Below are positions 1 to 9,919 of a stretch of 64,000 bases of DNA, piece after piece. Where the stretch lies: the NCBI GenBank assembly GCA_039030555.1, contig JBCCDY010000010.1, positions 62,001 to 126,000 on the forward strand, read 5' to 3'. A program made the position numbers and the translations under genes. How positions within the stretch are numbered: position 1 is the stretch's first letter; every line of letters begins with the position of its first letter. Origin of the DNA: JBCCDY01 sp039030555 (GTDB lineage Bacteria > Bacteroidota > Bacteroidia > Cytophagales > Cyclobacteriaceae). The notes below the pieces were generated by a model, which saw nothing but the letters and a program-made list of their open reading frames with translations, had not been told where the DNA came from and made no database searches.

Positions 1-1114
1 TGGAACATATTGCCCCATAAGTCACCATAAAAAACATGGATATGATCTCCGCCACAAAATTCACGTCGCCAATCGAAACAAAGAATATCGCAAATAATAA
101 TGTTACCATAGTCGCATTAACCGGTTCGTTCGTTTGAGTTTTTCCTTTGGCTAAAAATCTGTTGAGCGTATCATTTGGAAAAATTCCGTCTGAAGAAAGT
201 GCCTGTAGCGTTCGTGGAGCAACCAGAATGGAACCCAAAGCAGACGATATGGTCGCACAGGCCAAACCGACAGGGATTATCGGGCCCCAAATAGCGATCT
301 TCGACATAATGAGTTGATCTTCTACAAGCTCTTGAGGAGTAGCGCTGCTGGTAAGTTTGTAGGCGATAAACACATAAATGATCATGCCTGAAAAAGTGGC
401 GGTTAAGGTTCCCCATGGAATAGATTTTTTTGGATCTTTCAAATCACCTGAAAGCCCAACACCCGCAGTCATGCCGGTAAAAGCAGGGAAAATGATAGCG
501 AAGACGTAAAAGAAAGAATCAGAACCTGTGATATGTCTGAGTGCATTAAAATCTAATTCAGCACCACTTTCAGTCCCCGGGCCACTGAAAAACATGATCA
601 ATGAAAGGAAAAGGATGGCAACTACTCCATACAAAGCTTTTACTCCTAAGTCTGCGCCCTTCACGAGAATAAGCGCTCCAAGCAAAAAAGTAGCAGGAAG
701 TGTTATGATACGTTTGTCGGTAAGTCCCCAGTTATATTCCTGATTTAGGAAATTCAATACAGGGTCAAAAGCTTCTCCAAAGGCTATGATGTAAAATGCA
801 ACACTGATGGCTTGAGATAGAAACAGGGCAATACCAATAGAGCCTCCGACATTAAATCCAAAGGACCTTGATATGATGAAGTATTCTCCTCCACCCTCTA
901 CTTTTTGATTAGTTGCTATTTCAGCAATGGCCATTGCAGTAGGGATGGTTACTAAATGACCAATGACCACAATCACCACCGTGCCCAGAAATCCCAGACT
1001 GCCGACGGCATAGCCAAACCGTAAGAACATTACTGCTCCTAAAATGGTGGAGATGGCGGTGAAAAAAACAGGAGCTGTACCAAAACCGGCTTTAGCCTTT
1101 ATTAAATTGGTCAT
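1..1114 (-). CDS. SLC12/APC-superfamily transporter, C-terminus cut off by the window edge
   Basis: The minus frame is open from an ATG at 1114 to the left edge, about 371 residues and still open. It is a polytopic membrane protein whose N-terminus carries LGAVMFLRFGYAVG, then EGGGEYFIISRSFG and, later, APRTLQALSSD. These blocks are typical of the cation-chloride cotransporter (SLC12) branch of the amino acid-polyamine-organocation superfamily, whose bacterial members import ions or amino acids by secondary transport. The substrate cannot be told from sequence. Hydrophobic helices alternate with short loops throughout. No operon partner is visible, since the next gene is on the other strand. 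Confidence 0.8.
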   Translation of the reverse strand, partial: MTNLIKAKAGFGTAPVFFTAISTILGAVMFLRFGYAVGSLGFLGTVVIVVIGHLVTIPTAMAIAEIATNQKVEGGGEYFIISRSFGFNVGGSIGIALFLSQAISVAFYIIAFGEAFDPVLNFLNQEYNWGLTDKRIITLPATFLLGALILVKGADLGVKALYGVVAILFLSLIMFFSGPGTESGAELDFNALRHITGSDSFFYVFAIIFPAFTGMTAGVGLSGDLKDPKKSIPWGTLTATFSGMIIYVFIAYKLTSSATPQELVEDQLIMSKIAIWGPIIPVGLACATISSALGSILVAPRTLQALSSDGIFPNDTLNRFLAKGKTQTNEPVNATMVTLLFAIFFVSIGDVNFVAEIISMFFMVTYGAICS

Positions 1115-1466
1115 CCATCAAAATTTGACAAAAGATAAATATTAAATACGGATGATCTATCCTGATATCGAGAATACAACATTTAGTTTAATATCGCTTT
1201 TGACATGGTGAAAGCCATGTAAGAAAATTGGAATTAAGAAAAAAAGTTTGTGACCTAAAAATAGTTTTTTACCGATTAGATGCTTAAATCAGCGATTTAA
1301 GGGATGTTTTAAATAGTTGACTCAATTAAGCAGGGCGGTTTAGGATATGTAATAAAATTGGAATAATTTTACGCCTTCGAAAAGGACTGGATGATGTCTT
1401 GCTTAGAGCAGATTTTTCATCCGGAGTATAACAAATATTATTTGAGATCCAGAGGCCCATCACTTT
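1115..1466. other. 352-bp divergent intergenic region
   Basis: This lies between the divergent transporter and terC genes. I see no gene in it. It holds a perfect 8-bp inverted repeat with a 3-base spacer (1283-1301), a small hairpin ACATGG/CCATGT (1203-1220) and an 11-base direct repeat AAAATTGGAAT at 1224 and again at 1354. Both promoters must lie here, but no clean TTG-N19-TAnnTTTG promoter was found. Confidence 0.6.
1283..1301. promoter_or_regulatory. Operator-like inverted repeat
   Basis: CTTAAATC, spacer AGC, GATTTAAG: two perfect 8-base arms around a 3-base centre. It sits between the divergent transporter and terC genes, which is where an operator for either would be expected. No regulator gene is adjacent, so the function is inferred from symmetry alone. 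Confidence 0.3.
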
Positions 1467-2495
1467 ATGCTTTTAAATCTATCTCTTAATCACGAGGAAA
1501 TTATTCTTTTCGGAGTATTTGGGATAGTGATTGTACTTTTCCTTGTAGTCGACCTCGGCCTTGTAAACAGATCGGCGCATAAAATCTCTCAAAAGTCCGC
1601 ACTTTATCAATCTATCTTCTGGGTGGCCGTATCTGTTGGTTATGCTGTGTTGATTTATTTTTATGATGAGGGTGGAGAAGAGAAGTCACTCTTATTCCTA
1701 TCGGCGTATTTAACGGAGAAAGCACTTTCGGTAGATAATATTTTTGTCATCATACTCATCTTAAAATACTTTAGTGTTAAAGAGGAGTATTATCATAAAA
1801 TACTGTTCTGGGGTATTCTGGGTGCAATCGTATTCAGGGCGATTTTTATATTTCTAGGAGCCATTCTAATCGCCCAATTTCACTGGATACTCTACATATT
1901 CGGGGTGTTTTTGGTATACTCAGGAATCAAGATCTTCAGTGATGAAGACGAGATGGAGATTGAGCCAGAGAAAAATCCAATTTTAAATTTCACGAAAAAA
2001 TTTCTTCGGATATCAAAAGAAGAAAGAGGTGGTGTTTTTACCTTCAGAGAAAACGGCAAATTATACTTTACTTATCTATTTCTAGTAATCGTATTAATTG
2101 AATCAACCGATTTAATTTTTGCTGTAGATTCCATTCCAGCAGCCTTTGCCATAACCCAGAATGAGTTCTTAATTTATACTTCTAACATCTTTGCCGTAAT
2201 GGGCTTAAGGGCAATGTTCTTTTTGCTGGCAGGAGTTCTAGACAAGTTTTATCTGTTGCAAAAAGGGCTTTCTTTTATCCTTATTTTTATTGGCGCAAAA
2301 ATGCTTCTGGAGGGCATAGATTTTCATATCCCTATCTATCTATCCTTTGTGATCATTATTGGCGCACTTTCTCTGTCTATGATACTTTCTCTGGTAATAA
2401 AAAAACCCAGTGAAAAGGAATCCATTACGGACACCAAACTGACTAGCGAAAAGGAACCTGACGGAAGACTTACCGAAAAAAGCGGTACCGTTTAA
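1467..2495 (+). CDS. TerC/Alx-family integral membrane protein
   Basis: 342 residues. The hallmark acidic membrane motifs of TerC are present: LTEKALSVDNIFVI in the first half and STDLIFAVDSIPAAFAIT in the second, the usual duplicated arrangement with conserved Asp in the membrane. About eight hydrophobic segments precede a charged C-terminal tail (from about residue 310, rich in Ser, Glu and Lys). Family members (TerC, Alx) are tied to tellurite resistance and manganese export in well-studied bacteria. Start is the ATG at 1467; the gene stands alone. The metal handled here is not evident from the sequence. Confidence 0.9.
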   Translation: MLLNLSLNHEEIILFGVFGIVIVLFLVVDLGLVNRSAHKISQKSALYQSIFWVAVSVGYAVLIYFYDEGGEEKSLLFLSAYLTEKALSVDNIFVIILILKYFSVKEEYYHKILFWGILGAIVFRAIFIFLGAILIAQFHWILYIFGVFLVYSGIKIFSDEDEMEIEPEKNPILNFTKKFLRISKEERGGVFTFRENGKLYFTYLFLVIVLIESTDLIFAVDSIPAAFAITQNEFLIYTSNIFAVMGLRAMFFLLAGVLDKFYLLQKGLSFILIFIGAKMLLEGIDFHIPIYLSFVIIIGALSLSMILSLVIKKPSEKESITDTKLTSEKEPDGRLTEKSGTV

Positions 2496-2523
2496 AAAAA
2501 CTCTTCAAGCTTTGCTTAATGAT

Positions 2524-2555
2524 TTAATAAAACAACTAAGGGTTAGTTTTATTAA
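2524..2555. repeat. AT-rich hairpin downstream of the TerC gene
   Basis: TTAATAAAAC (2524-2533) is perfectly complementary to GTTTTATTAA (2546-2555), with a 12-base loop that itself can close TAA/TTA around GGG. It begins 29 bases after the terC-like stop codon. There is no clear T-tract after it, so it may be an mRNA-stabilising structure rather than a classical terminator. Confidence 0.4.
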
Positions 2556-2667
2556 CTTCAATAATGAAATCAATACCGTCCGAACGCATTTAATTTAAGT
2601 ATTGAACGTTAGTTAAAAGAAGCCAAAAATCTATTCATATACAGATTAAAGAAAACAGGTCTAACTC

Positions 2668-5600
2668 ATGAAGAAGCTATTAATAATTGTAGGGATAATT
2701 TTCGTTTTGATTATTGCAGCGGCAGCAATCCTACCGGCAGTTTTCAAGGACCACATAAAAGCATTGGTTGATAAAGAACTCGAAGGTGCAGTGGATGCTG
2801 ACATTTACTTTGACGCTGATAAGTTCGGACTTTCTTTATTCTCCAACTTTCCAAACTTCACCGTTTCCTTGGGTGATTTTGGTGTTATCGGGAGAGATGA
2901 GTTTGCCGACGAAATTTTATTTGCCGCACAGCATTTTGAAGTAGTTGTAGACCTTGGTAGCGTGATCTTTGGTTCTCAGCCGAATATTAATGCGATCATT
3001 TTAGATAATGTAAGGGCAAATATTATTGTTCTTGAAGACGGAAAGGCCAATTATGACATAACAATTGAATCTGAAGAAGTACCTCAAGAAGAGATAGAAC
3101 CGGTATCGGACGAGCAGCCCGCAGAATTTGCCATAGGAATTGATAGCTGGAAAATTTCCAATGCTGAATTTACTTACGATGATCGCTCTCAAAAAATCTA
3201 TACGAAGATCACAGGTTTAAACCATTCCGGAAGCGGTGATTTCACACAGGATATTTTCGATTTGAAGACTAATACTATTGTAGAAGATGTAGTGCTTAAT
3301 TATGAAGGAGATCAGTATGTATCTAACAAATCTCTGGATATAGATATGACCCTGAATATGAATCTTCCCGAATCGAAATATACATTCAAAGAAAATACGG
3401 TTAAGGTTAATGACTTTGCCTTCGGCTTTGATGGGAATGTGATATTAGGGGACGATTACAAAGTGGACATCACCTTCAATAGCAAAGAAAATACCTTCAA
3501 AAGCATACTTTCACTTGTGCCCGGAATGTTCACAGAGAGTTTTGATGAATTAGAAACAAAGGGAACTTTGGAATTCAATGGTGCTGTAAATGGAGTATAT
3601 AGTGACTCACTGGGCACACTACCTGCTTTCAATGTGAATCTAGCGATAGCAGATGCTGAGGTTCATTATCCCGACCTGCCAAAGTCCATCGAAAATATTG
3701 AACTGGATATGTCGGTAGATAATAAAGATGGAGTGGTAGAGAACACCGCCATAAATATTAAGAAGTTCCACATGGACTTAGGAGATAATCCGGTTGATGC
3801 AACCGTGGTCATCTCGAACCTGAAGCAATATCCCATTGATGCCAATATAAAAGCAAAGATAGATTTGGCCGATTTCGCAAGCTCTATTCCCATGGAAGGG
3901 TTGCAGCTTAAAGGCTTGTTTGAAATGAACGCAACAGCGAATGGATATTATGACAGCACTAAAAATATCATTCCTAAAATAGATGTGTTTGCAAAGCTAT
4001 CTCAGGGATTTATAAAATATGATGAGTATCCTATTCCTTTAAATGATATTCATTTCACCAGTATGGTAAAGAATTCAACAGGGAAACTGAATGATACGAA
4101 ACTGAATGTTGATGATTTTACGGTTTCCGTAGATGGAGAAAAATTAAACGCTAACCTCGATGCTTACAATCTTGATGATCCTATTTGGGATTTCCATGTC
4201 CATGGAGGAATAGATCTCGGGAAGATCGCGAAGATCCTGAATCTTGAAGGGATGACTTTAGCCGGTAACATTAAGGCAGATATTGACTCTAAAGGTCAAC
4301 TTTCTTATTTGGAGAAAGAGCAATACAATAAACTTCCTACGAGCGGTACAATGACGGTTTCTAATTTCTCTTACGTGGATAAAGAAGTTTTACCGCAGGG
4401 ATTTAAGATCCAAAGCACAAACCTGGTTTTCAACCCTTCCAAGATTGATCTAAAAGAATTCAAGGGTTCAGTCGGAAAAAGTGATCTGAACTTGAATGGT
4501 TTTATCACCGATTACCTCGGCTTTGCGATGATGGGTGAAGATCATGTACTAAAAGGCAATTTTACATTCACTTCAAGCCTATTTGATGCCAACGAATGGC
4601 TCGTAGAAGAAGAAAGTGCAGCCACAGAAGAGACTACAGAAGAAAGCAGTTCGGAAGAAGATGCTCCAATAGAGCCGGTGGAGATACCACGAAATATCGA
4701 TTTTGTACTCAAATCAAGTATTTCTAAAGTCCTTTACGACAATCTTACACTGAATAATGTAAAAGGAAATATTATCGTAAAAGATGGAAAGCTAGAGATG
4801 AAAGGGCTAGGCTTCAATACGCTAGGAGGTAATTTTACACTTAGCGGTGGATACGATTCAAGGGATATCGATCACCCCAAGTTTGATCTTGATTTTGGAA
4901 TCAAAAGTCTTTCTATTCCAAAAGCGTATTCTGCTTTTAATACTATCCAAACGGCTGCTCCGATAGCGAAATTAATGCAGGGCGACTTTTCTACGAACTT
5001 CAAAATGAGTGGAGAGCTATTAAAAGATATGACTCCTGATTATAACACACTTCAGGGTAAAGGTCTTTTGGAGGTAGCTAAAGCTGCTATAACCGGTTCT
5101 AAGGTTGTAGATGGTATTGCTCAGGTTACAAGTCTTACTGGCTTTACTAGTTCGGCGGCCAATAAAGCCGAATCCAAAAAATTGAATATTAGTGACCTCG
5201 CTATGCAAACCGAGATTAAAGAGGGAAGAGTGAATATTAAGCCTACAGACTTTACGATGGGAGGGTACAAAACTCAGCTTAGTGGTAGTAGTGGGCTGGC
5301 TGGCGATCTTGATTATCGAATGAAGATGAGTATACCTGCAGGAAAAGCTGGTGCTGCTTTTAATGATGTTATTTCGAAATATGCTGGAGGAACCAATGCT
5401 GGATCTTCAAATATTGACATTACGCTTGGAATTCTAGGCAATTACGATGACCCTAAAGTTCAGCTTTTAGGCACTTCAGCAAAAGATGTTGCTAAGAACG
5501 CTGCTAAAGATGCAGCCAAGAAAGTCATTGAAGATGAAGTAGCCGATAAAGTCTTGGATAAATTAGACATCGGAGGAACGAATAAATCTGACTCTACTGA

Positions 5601-5703
5601 TACTGCGAGTACGAAACAGAAGGTTCAGGAAGAAACCAAAGAGGTGGTAGATAAGGCAAAAGACGAGGTGAAGAAGAAGCTTAGAAAGCTGTTTGGGAAC
5701 TAA
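2668..5703 (+). CDS. AsmA-family envelope protein
   Basis: 1011 residues with one N-terminal membrane anchor (about residues 3-28), followed by a long beta-rich body. This matches the bacterial AsmA/YhdP-like family, inner-membrane-anchored proteins of the bridge-like lipid-transfer superfamily proposed to move phospholipids across the periplasm. The C-terminal part (about residues 800-930) has the AsmA C-terminal signature region with a GGYKTQLSGS stretch. Two low-complexity parts stand out: an acidic Glu/Ser/Thr patch at about residues 645-675 and a Lys/Asp/Glu-rich coiled tail after about residue 935. Single-gene unit. The family call is firm, the exact role inferred. Confidence 0.85.
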   Translation: MKKLLIIVGIIFVLIIAAAAILPAVFKDHIKALVDKELEGAVDADIYFDADKFGLSLFSNFPNFTVSLGDFGVIGRDEFADEILFAAQHFEVVVDLGSVIFGSQPNINAIILDNVRANIIVLEDGKANYDITIESEEVPQEEIEPVSDEQPAEFAIGIDSWKISNAEFTYDDRSQKIYTKITGLNHSGSGDFTQDIFDLKTNTIVEDVVLNYEGDQYVSNKSLDIDMTLNMNLPESKYTFKENTVKVNDFAFGFDGNVILGDDYKVDITFNSKENTFKSILSLVPGMFTESFDELETKGTLEFNGAVNGVYSDSLGTLPAFNVNLAIADAEVHYPDLPKSIENIELDMSVDNKDGVVENTAINIKKFHMDLGDNPVDATVVISNLKQYPIDANIKAKIDLADFASSIPMEGLQLKGLFEMNATANGYYDSTKNIIPKIDVFAKLSQGFIKYDEYPIPLNDIHFTSMVKNSTGKLNDTKLNVDDFTVSVDGEKLNANLDAYNLDDPIWDFHVHGGIDLGKIAKILNLEGMTLAGNIKADIDSKGQLSYLEKEQYNKLPTSGTMTVSNFSYVDKEVLPQGFKIQSTNLVFNPSKIDLKEFKGSVGKSDLNLNGFITDYLGFAMMGEDHVLKGNFTFTSSLFDANEWLVEEESAATEETTEESSSEEDAPIEPVEIPRNIDFVLKSSISKVLYDNLTLNNVKGNIIVKDGKLEMKGLGFNTLGGNFTLSGGYDSRDIDHPKFDLDFGIKSLSIPKAYSAFNTIQTAAPIAKLMQGDFSTNFKMSGELLKDMTPDYNTLQGKGLLEVAKAAITGSKVVDGIAQVTSLTGFTSSAANKAESKKLNISDLAMQTEIKEGRVNIKPTDFTMGGYKTQLSGSSGLAGDLDYRMKMSIPAGKAGAAFNDVISKYAGGTNAGSSNIDITLGILGNYDDPKVQLLGTSAKDVAKNAAKDAAKKVIEDEVADKVLDKLDIGGTNKSDSTDTASTKQKVQEETKEVVDKAKDEVKKKLRKLFGN

Positions 5704-5827
5704 GCGGCTCTAGATTTCTAGAAACTTATTCCTCGGCAGAGTCCTTAGGAATTACTATGACTAAAAACCAAGTAGTACCCCGGGTTAAATGTTTTTTTAA
5801 GTATGGGCTGCTCTGCTATCAATTGCG

Positions 5828-5843
5828 ATGGGTTTAAACCCAT
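5828..5843. promoter_or_regulatory. 16-bp perfect palindrome upstream of the beta-oxidation gene
   Basis: ATGGGTTTAAACCCAT is a perfect 16-base palindrome in the 250-bp gap before the FadJ-like gene, about 110 bases upstream of its start. Its size fits a dimeric repressor site such as a TetR- or GntR-type fatty-acid regulator. A second element, TCTAGA-TT-TCTAGA, lies at 5709-5722. The regulator is unknown. Confidence 0.3.
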
Positions 5844-5953
5844 AGTTAGAGAAAAGAGCATCATTTAATCGCCTTACCCAGCCTATATAGATTTCGATTA
5901 AACAACAACTTTAAAAATTCTTAAATTCATAGCGGTTTAAATCGAAAAAAGCT

Positions 5954-8080
5954 ATGGATACTTCCCCCAAACTCCTAAACTTAGAAAAAGATGGTCATTA
6001 TGCCATCATCTGGATAGACCTTCAGGGAGAAGAATGGAATACAATATCCATTGATTCGGCGGAAGAATTCAACTTGATTCTCCATGAGATTGAATCTGAT
6101 GAAAATATAAAGTCCGCTATCCTGATCAGCAGAAAGAAAGGCTTTATGGCCGGTGCCGATATCGAGCGCTTTCTGGAAATGAAGCCGGGAGAATCAGCTG
6201 AAGTTGCTTTGCAGGGTCATCGCTTCCTGAACAGAATTGATGGACATACCAAACCCTTTGTCGCGGCTATTCACGGAGCCTGTATGGGTGGCGGACTTGA
6301 AATCTCTTTGGCCTGCACTGCCAGAATAGCTACGGAAGATCCTTCAACCATGCTGGCTCTTCCTGAGGTAAAACTCGGATTACTTCCCGGAATGGGCGGG
6401 ACTTATAGACTCCCAAAGATAATAGGAATTCAGAAGGCCCTGGATATAGCTTTAACCGGAAAGAACACCTTTGCTCATAAGGCTTTAAAGATTGGGTTGA
6501 TCGATCGGCTAACGACGGAAGATCGTTTGCTTACCGGAGCCAAAGAACTTGCTGATGATGTTTTGAGGAGGAACTTCAAGAGGAGCTCCAAACTTGGCTT
6601 TGTAGAAAAAGCACTGGAATTATTTCCTTTCACCAGGAATATCGTCTTTAAAAAAGCGAAGCAAATGGTAGAAAGGACAACGCAGGGTAATTATCCAGCC
6701 CCGTTTAAAATCATTGAGTCCATAAAATATGGATTTGGAAAGAGAGCTGAAGATGCCGGAAAAATGGAGGTCCGGCTTTTCGATGAACTGTTGCAAACAC
6801 CAGAAGCCTTTCAGCTTATTAATATTTTCTTTGGGATGAATAACTTGAAGAAAAATCCTTTAAAGGATCAGGTTAAGGAGGTCAAAAGCCTTGCTGTTCT
6901 GGGAGCCGGCTTAATGGGGCAAGGCATCGGTGAAGTAAGTCTTCAAAAGGGAATGGAAGTGATCTTGAAAGATATTTCGGAAGAAAGTCTGGAAAAGGCC
7001 AGATCAAATACTCAAAAGGCTCTAAACGATAAAGTTTCTAAAAAAGCACTTTCTCAACCTGAAGCCGATGAGCAGCTTTCCAGCTTAAAAACACAATTGA
7101 ATTTCGATAATTTCGATTCTGCCGATATGGTTATAGAGGCTGTTTTTGAGGATATGGATATCAAGCATAAAGTCATTAAAGAAACAGAGCCTCATTTATC
7201 CGAAGAATGTATCCTTGCATCAAATACTTCAGCATTACCAATAACCCAGATCGCGGAAGCCTCCAACCGCCCTGAAAATGTGATTGGTATGCATTACTTC
7301 TCCCCGGTTCAGAAGATGCCTTTGTTAGAGATCGTTACTACCGAAGAAACAGCAGATTGGGTAATCGCTTCTTCGCTGGAAGTAGGTATACGTCAAGGTA
7401 AAACATGTATAGTGGTTAAAGATGGCCCAGGATTTTATACCACAAGAATTCTGGCCCCATTTTTAAATGAAGCCCTGCTTTTACTCGAAGAAGGCGCAGA
7501 TATCATTCAGCTAGATAAAGCACTGAAAAAGTTCGGATTTCCTGTCGGTCCTATAACATTGATGGACGAGGTAGGGATTGATGTAGGTGCTCACGTCACA
7601 ACGGGTGATTTGAGAAAATTTTTTGATCAAAGAGGTGCTGAAGCATCGGAGGCATTAAAAAAGCTGGATGACGCAGGCTTTAAAGGAAAGAAGAATAAAA
7701 GAGGCTTTTGGAAGTACGATGAGAATACCGGGAAAAAACTACGTGGTGAGGTGAATTCAGAGGTCTATAATTTCTTTGGCGGAGCCAATCGAAAACAAAT
7801 GAAGGAAGAAATCCTGCAAAAGCGCTTAGCCAATATCATGATCAATGAAGCGGCCATGTGTTTGGAAGAAGGTATTATTTCCAAGCCTTTGGATGGAGAC
7901 ATAGGAGCCATATTTGGCTTGGGATTCCCTCCTTTTCTTGGCGGGCCCTTTAGATACTTGGATAGTATAGGGAGTAAAAAATTTATATCGGAAATGAAAA
8001 ACCTGATGGAGTTTGGAATTCGATTTAAGTCAGCAAATATCATCGAGGAATATGCATCTGTGGACAAGAAGTTTTACTGA
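5954..8080 (+). CDS. fadJ: Multifunctional enoyl-CoA hydratase / 3-hydroxyacyl-CoA dehydrogenase (FadJ/FadB-like)
   Basis: 708 residues, the usual length of the fatty-acid oxidation alpha subunit. The N-terminal crotonase domain (about 1-190) shows the oxyanion-hole and catalytic region MGGGLEISLAC and the second glutamate in LPEVKLGLLPG. The dehydrogenase half begins near residue 313 with the NAD-binding LGAGLMGQGIG and has the catalytic histidine in GMHYFSPV (His447). It would hydrate trans-2-enoyl-CoA and then oxidise the product with NAD in beta-oxidation. No thiolase (fadA) or acyl-CoA dehydrogenase sits beside it, so the partner must be elsewhere. Its last 7 bases overlap the convergent gene. 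FadB versus FadJ is not resolved. Confidence 0.93.
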   Translation: MDTSPKLLNLEKDGHYAIIWIDLQGEEWNTISIDSAEEFNLILHEIESDENIKSAILISRKKGFMAGADIERFLEMKPGESAEVALQGHRFLNRIDGHTKPFVAAIHGACMGGGLEISLACTARIATEDPSTMLALPEVKLGLLPGMGGTYRLPKIIGIQKALDIALTGKNTFAHKALKIGLIDRLTTEDRLLTGAKELADDVLRRNFKRSSKLGFVEKALELFPFTRNIVFKKAKQMVERTTQGNYPAPFKIIESIKYGFGKRAEDAGKMEVRLFDELLQTPEAFQLINIFFGMNNLKKNPLKDQVKEVKSLAVLGAGLMGQGIGEVSLQKGMEVILKDISEESLEKARSNTQKALNDKVSKKALSQPEADEQLSSLKTQLNFDNFDSADMVIEAVFEDMDIKHKVIKETEPHLSEECILASNTSALPITQIAEASNRPENVIGMHYFSPVQKMPLLEIVTTEETADWVIASSLEVGIRQGKTCIVVKDGPGFYTTRILAPFLNEALLLLEEGADIIQLDKALKKFGFPVGPITLMDEVGIDVGAHVTTGDLRKFFDQRGAEASEALKKLDDAGFKGKKNKRGFWKYDENTGKKLRGEVNSEVYNFFGGANRKQMKEEILQKRLANIMINEAAMCLEEGIISKPLDGDIGAIFGLGFPPFLGGPFRYLDSIGSKKFISEMKNLMEFGIRFKSANIIEEYASVDKKFY

Positions 8081-9828
8081 TTGGAAGCAACAAGATCTAC
8101 GAGTAATCTTTTTGGGACAGAAATATTACCTGCCCGGTCTTTGAAACGATAATAAATGGATTTTTTTCCAGGCTTTGAAAGCAACTTCCAGGTACGCGAT
8201 CTGGTAACATCTTCCCAACTTGAATTAGAAAAGCTAACGTCATTACCAATCAAAACCTGAGTCACATCATCAGAGTACTGAATGTTTAAATCTACGATTG
8301 GCTTACTGGTTTTCTTGGCATTATTGTCCAACACAATTTTTCCTTCAGGTATTTCCGTATCGTAGTTAATTTTTGAAGATATCGTTTCAGAAACATTTCC
8401 AGCAAAGTCTTTAAAGCGTGCATAAACGATGTTTTCACCATCTAATTCTTGTATTCTCCATGGAACAGGTTTTTCTACAGACTTCCAATCCCTGGCACTG
8501 GTGAAGCCAGGGTTATTGCTGACCTGATAAAACTGTGCATTTTCAGCTTTTACATCAACCCTAACTAAAGCCTTGTTGGTCCATTCTTGCCCTCTGTTAA
8601 TCAATAATTCTACAGGCTTGGGTTTTTTGCTATAATAGATGATCTCATCAAAACCAGCATCGGATGAGCTTCCTGATTTACTAAATACTTTAACAAAAAC
8701 CTTTTTCTTTCCGTCTTCAGAAGTATCGAGTTTCCAGTTGGGATAAGTCGAGAGATATCCAATTTTTTCGGCATTGGTGAAATTAGGATCATTACTGATC
8801 ATCATCTCATACCTACCGTTCTCATCGGAAGCGATATTTAATTTAACTATACCTCTTTCGTCCGTACAGTATTCAGTGTCGTCATCAATTTTGACCTTGG
8901 GAGGATTAGGGTGATCTAAAGAAAGCTTAATATCATCCACAACAGGAGAGGCAGAAATATTTCCCGCTTTATCTTTAAACCATACTTTAACAATTTTTTG
9001 ACCTACAATAGAGTCAAGCCACCATACTTGAAGCATACTATTTGGTCCGGCATCGCCTGTCCCTTTCATATACTCAAAAACCTGAGACCTAGGGCCTACG
9101 ATCCTTACCTCATCAACATCTTCAGCATCCGTATTGATAGTCAGGTAAACTAATCTGGAAAAGGTATATTCATCATTGTTGTTTATGATAATGGTACCTT
9201 GAGGTGCTTCTGTATCCAGTATAATCACCGCTTTAACAGTCTCACTTACATTTCCGGCATCATCCTTAAACCTGGCAAATACATTTTTAACTCCATCTTT
9301 GTGAGGATGCTCCAGTTTCCATGTTGTTTCGGGTTGGTATTCTTTCCAATGGGAATGATGCTGAAAGCTTGAATCATTGGCAATTTGCATTTTAGTAGCC
9401 CCATCAGCGTTGAGAATCAATTCAACCTTACCGCTTTTTTCCCTGGTATATTCGTTGCCTTCATCAATGGTGATTTTGACATTCTCAGGCTTAGTAAAAT
9501 CCATTGAAATTTGAGTGGAAGCAACGGCCGAAAGTTCCCCATCGGAGTCTTTTAACTGTGCATATACGGTATGGTTCCCCTCTTTGCCGATTTTATAAGA
9601 AGTATTCTTAGAGTAAGATTGCCATTGAGCTTTATCAAAGTTTTCTGATGTACTCAGTCGCATTTCAGTATGCTCTTTGTCATGAACCCTTGCATGGTGA
9701 AATATCACCTTAATATTAGGATCATTTGAAATGGTATTGCCATCGTTTAACTCAATATAAAATTGATGTTGAGCTTCAATACTGAAGCATAAAAAGTATA
9801 AGAAAAGTAAGGCCAGCGATTTTTTCAT
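8074..9828 (-). CDS. Secreted protein of about six Ig-like repeats
   Basis: 584 residues with an N-terminal signal peptide (hydrophobic to about residue 19, then EAQHQF). The remainder is about six units of 85-95 residues. Most open with a Pro followed by a beta strand and an NNxxEYT-like turn, and most close with a motif of the type RFKDxAGNVS (for example RFKDDAGNVSE, WFKDKAGNISA, RFKDFAGNVSE, RFKDRAGNISV). This is the pattern of bacterial Ig-like/fibronectin-like surface domains. There is no T9SS sorting tail at the C-terminus, so it may stay in the periplasm or leave by another route. Convergent 7-base overlap with the FadJ-like gene. Function unknown. Confidence 0.75.
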   Translation of the reverse strand: MKKSLALLFLYFLCFSIEAQHQFYIELNDGNTISNDPNIKVIFHHARVHDKEHTEMRLSTSENFDKAQWQSYSKNTSYKIGKEGNHTVYAQLKDSDGELSAVASTQISMDFTKPENVKITIDEGNEYTREKSGKVELILNADGATKMQIANDSSFQHHSHWKEYQPETTWKLEHPHKDGVKNVFARFKDDAGNVSETVKAVIILDTEAPQGTIIINNNDEYTFSRLVYLTINTDAEDVDEVRIVGPRSQVFEYMKGTGDAGPNSMLQVWWLDSIVGQKIVKVWFKDKAGNISASPVVDDIKLSLDHPNPPKVKIDDDTEYCTDERGIVKLNIASDENGRYEMMISNDPNFTNAEKIGYLSTYPNWKLDTSEDGKKKVFVKVFSKSGSSSDAGFDEIIYYSKKPKPVELLINRGQEWTNKALVRVDVKAENAQFYQVSNNPGFTSARDWKSVEKPVPWRIQELDGENIVYARFKDFAGNVSETISSKINYDTEIPEGKIVLDNNAKKTSKPIVDLNIQYSDDVTQVLIGNDVSFSNSSWEDVTRSRTWKLLSKPGKKSIYYRFKDRAGNISVPKRLLVDLVASNQ

Positions 9829-9919
9829 TGCTATTTCGTTCTACAAGCTTTTTTTAAGATAGAAAATTTAGCTTGTGGAAGGCAAGTTTATCGCTTGTAA
9901 ATCCTTCTAATTAAAAGAG

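Noticed and set aside
171..416. Short minus-strand frame of 81 residues near the left edge
   Set aside because: It is out of frame inside the edge-truncated transporter, whose own frame is continuous from 1114 to 1.
1115..1466. Manganese riboswitch (yybP-ykoY) before the TerC gene
   Set aside because: I could not find its conserved helices or loops in this region; only simple inverted repeats are present.
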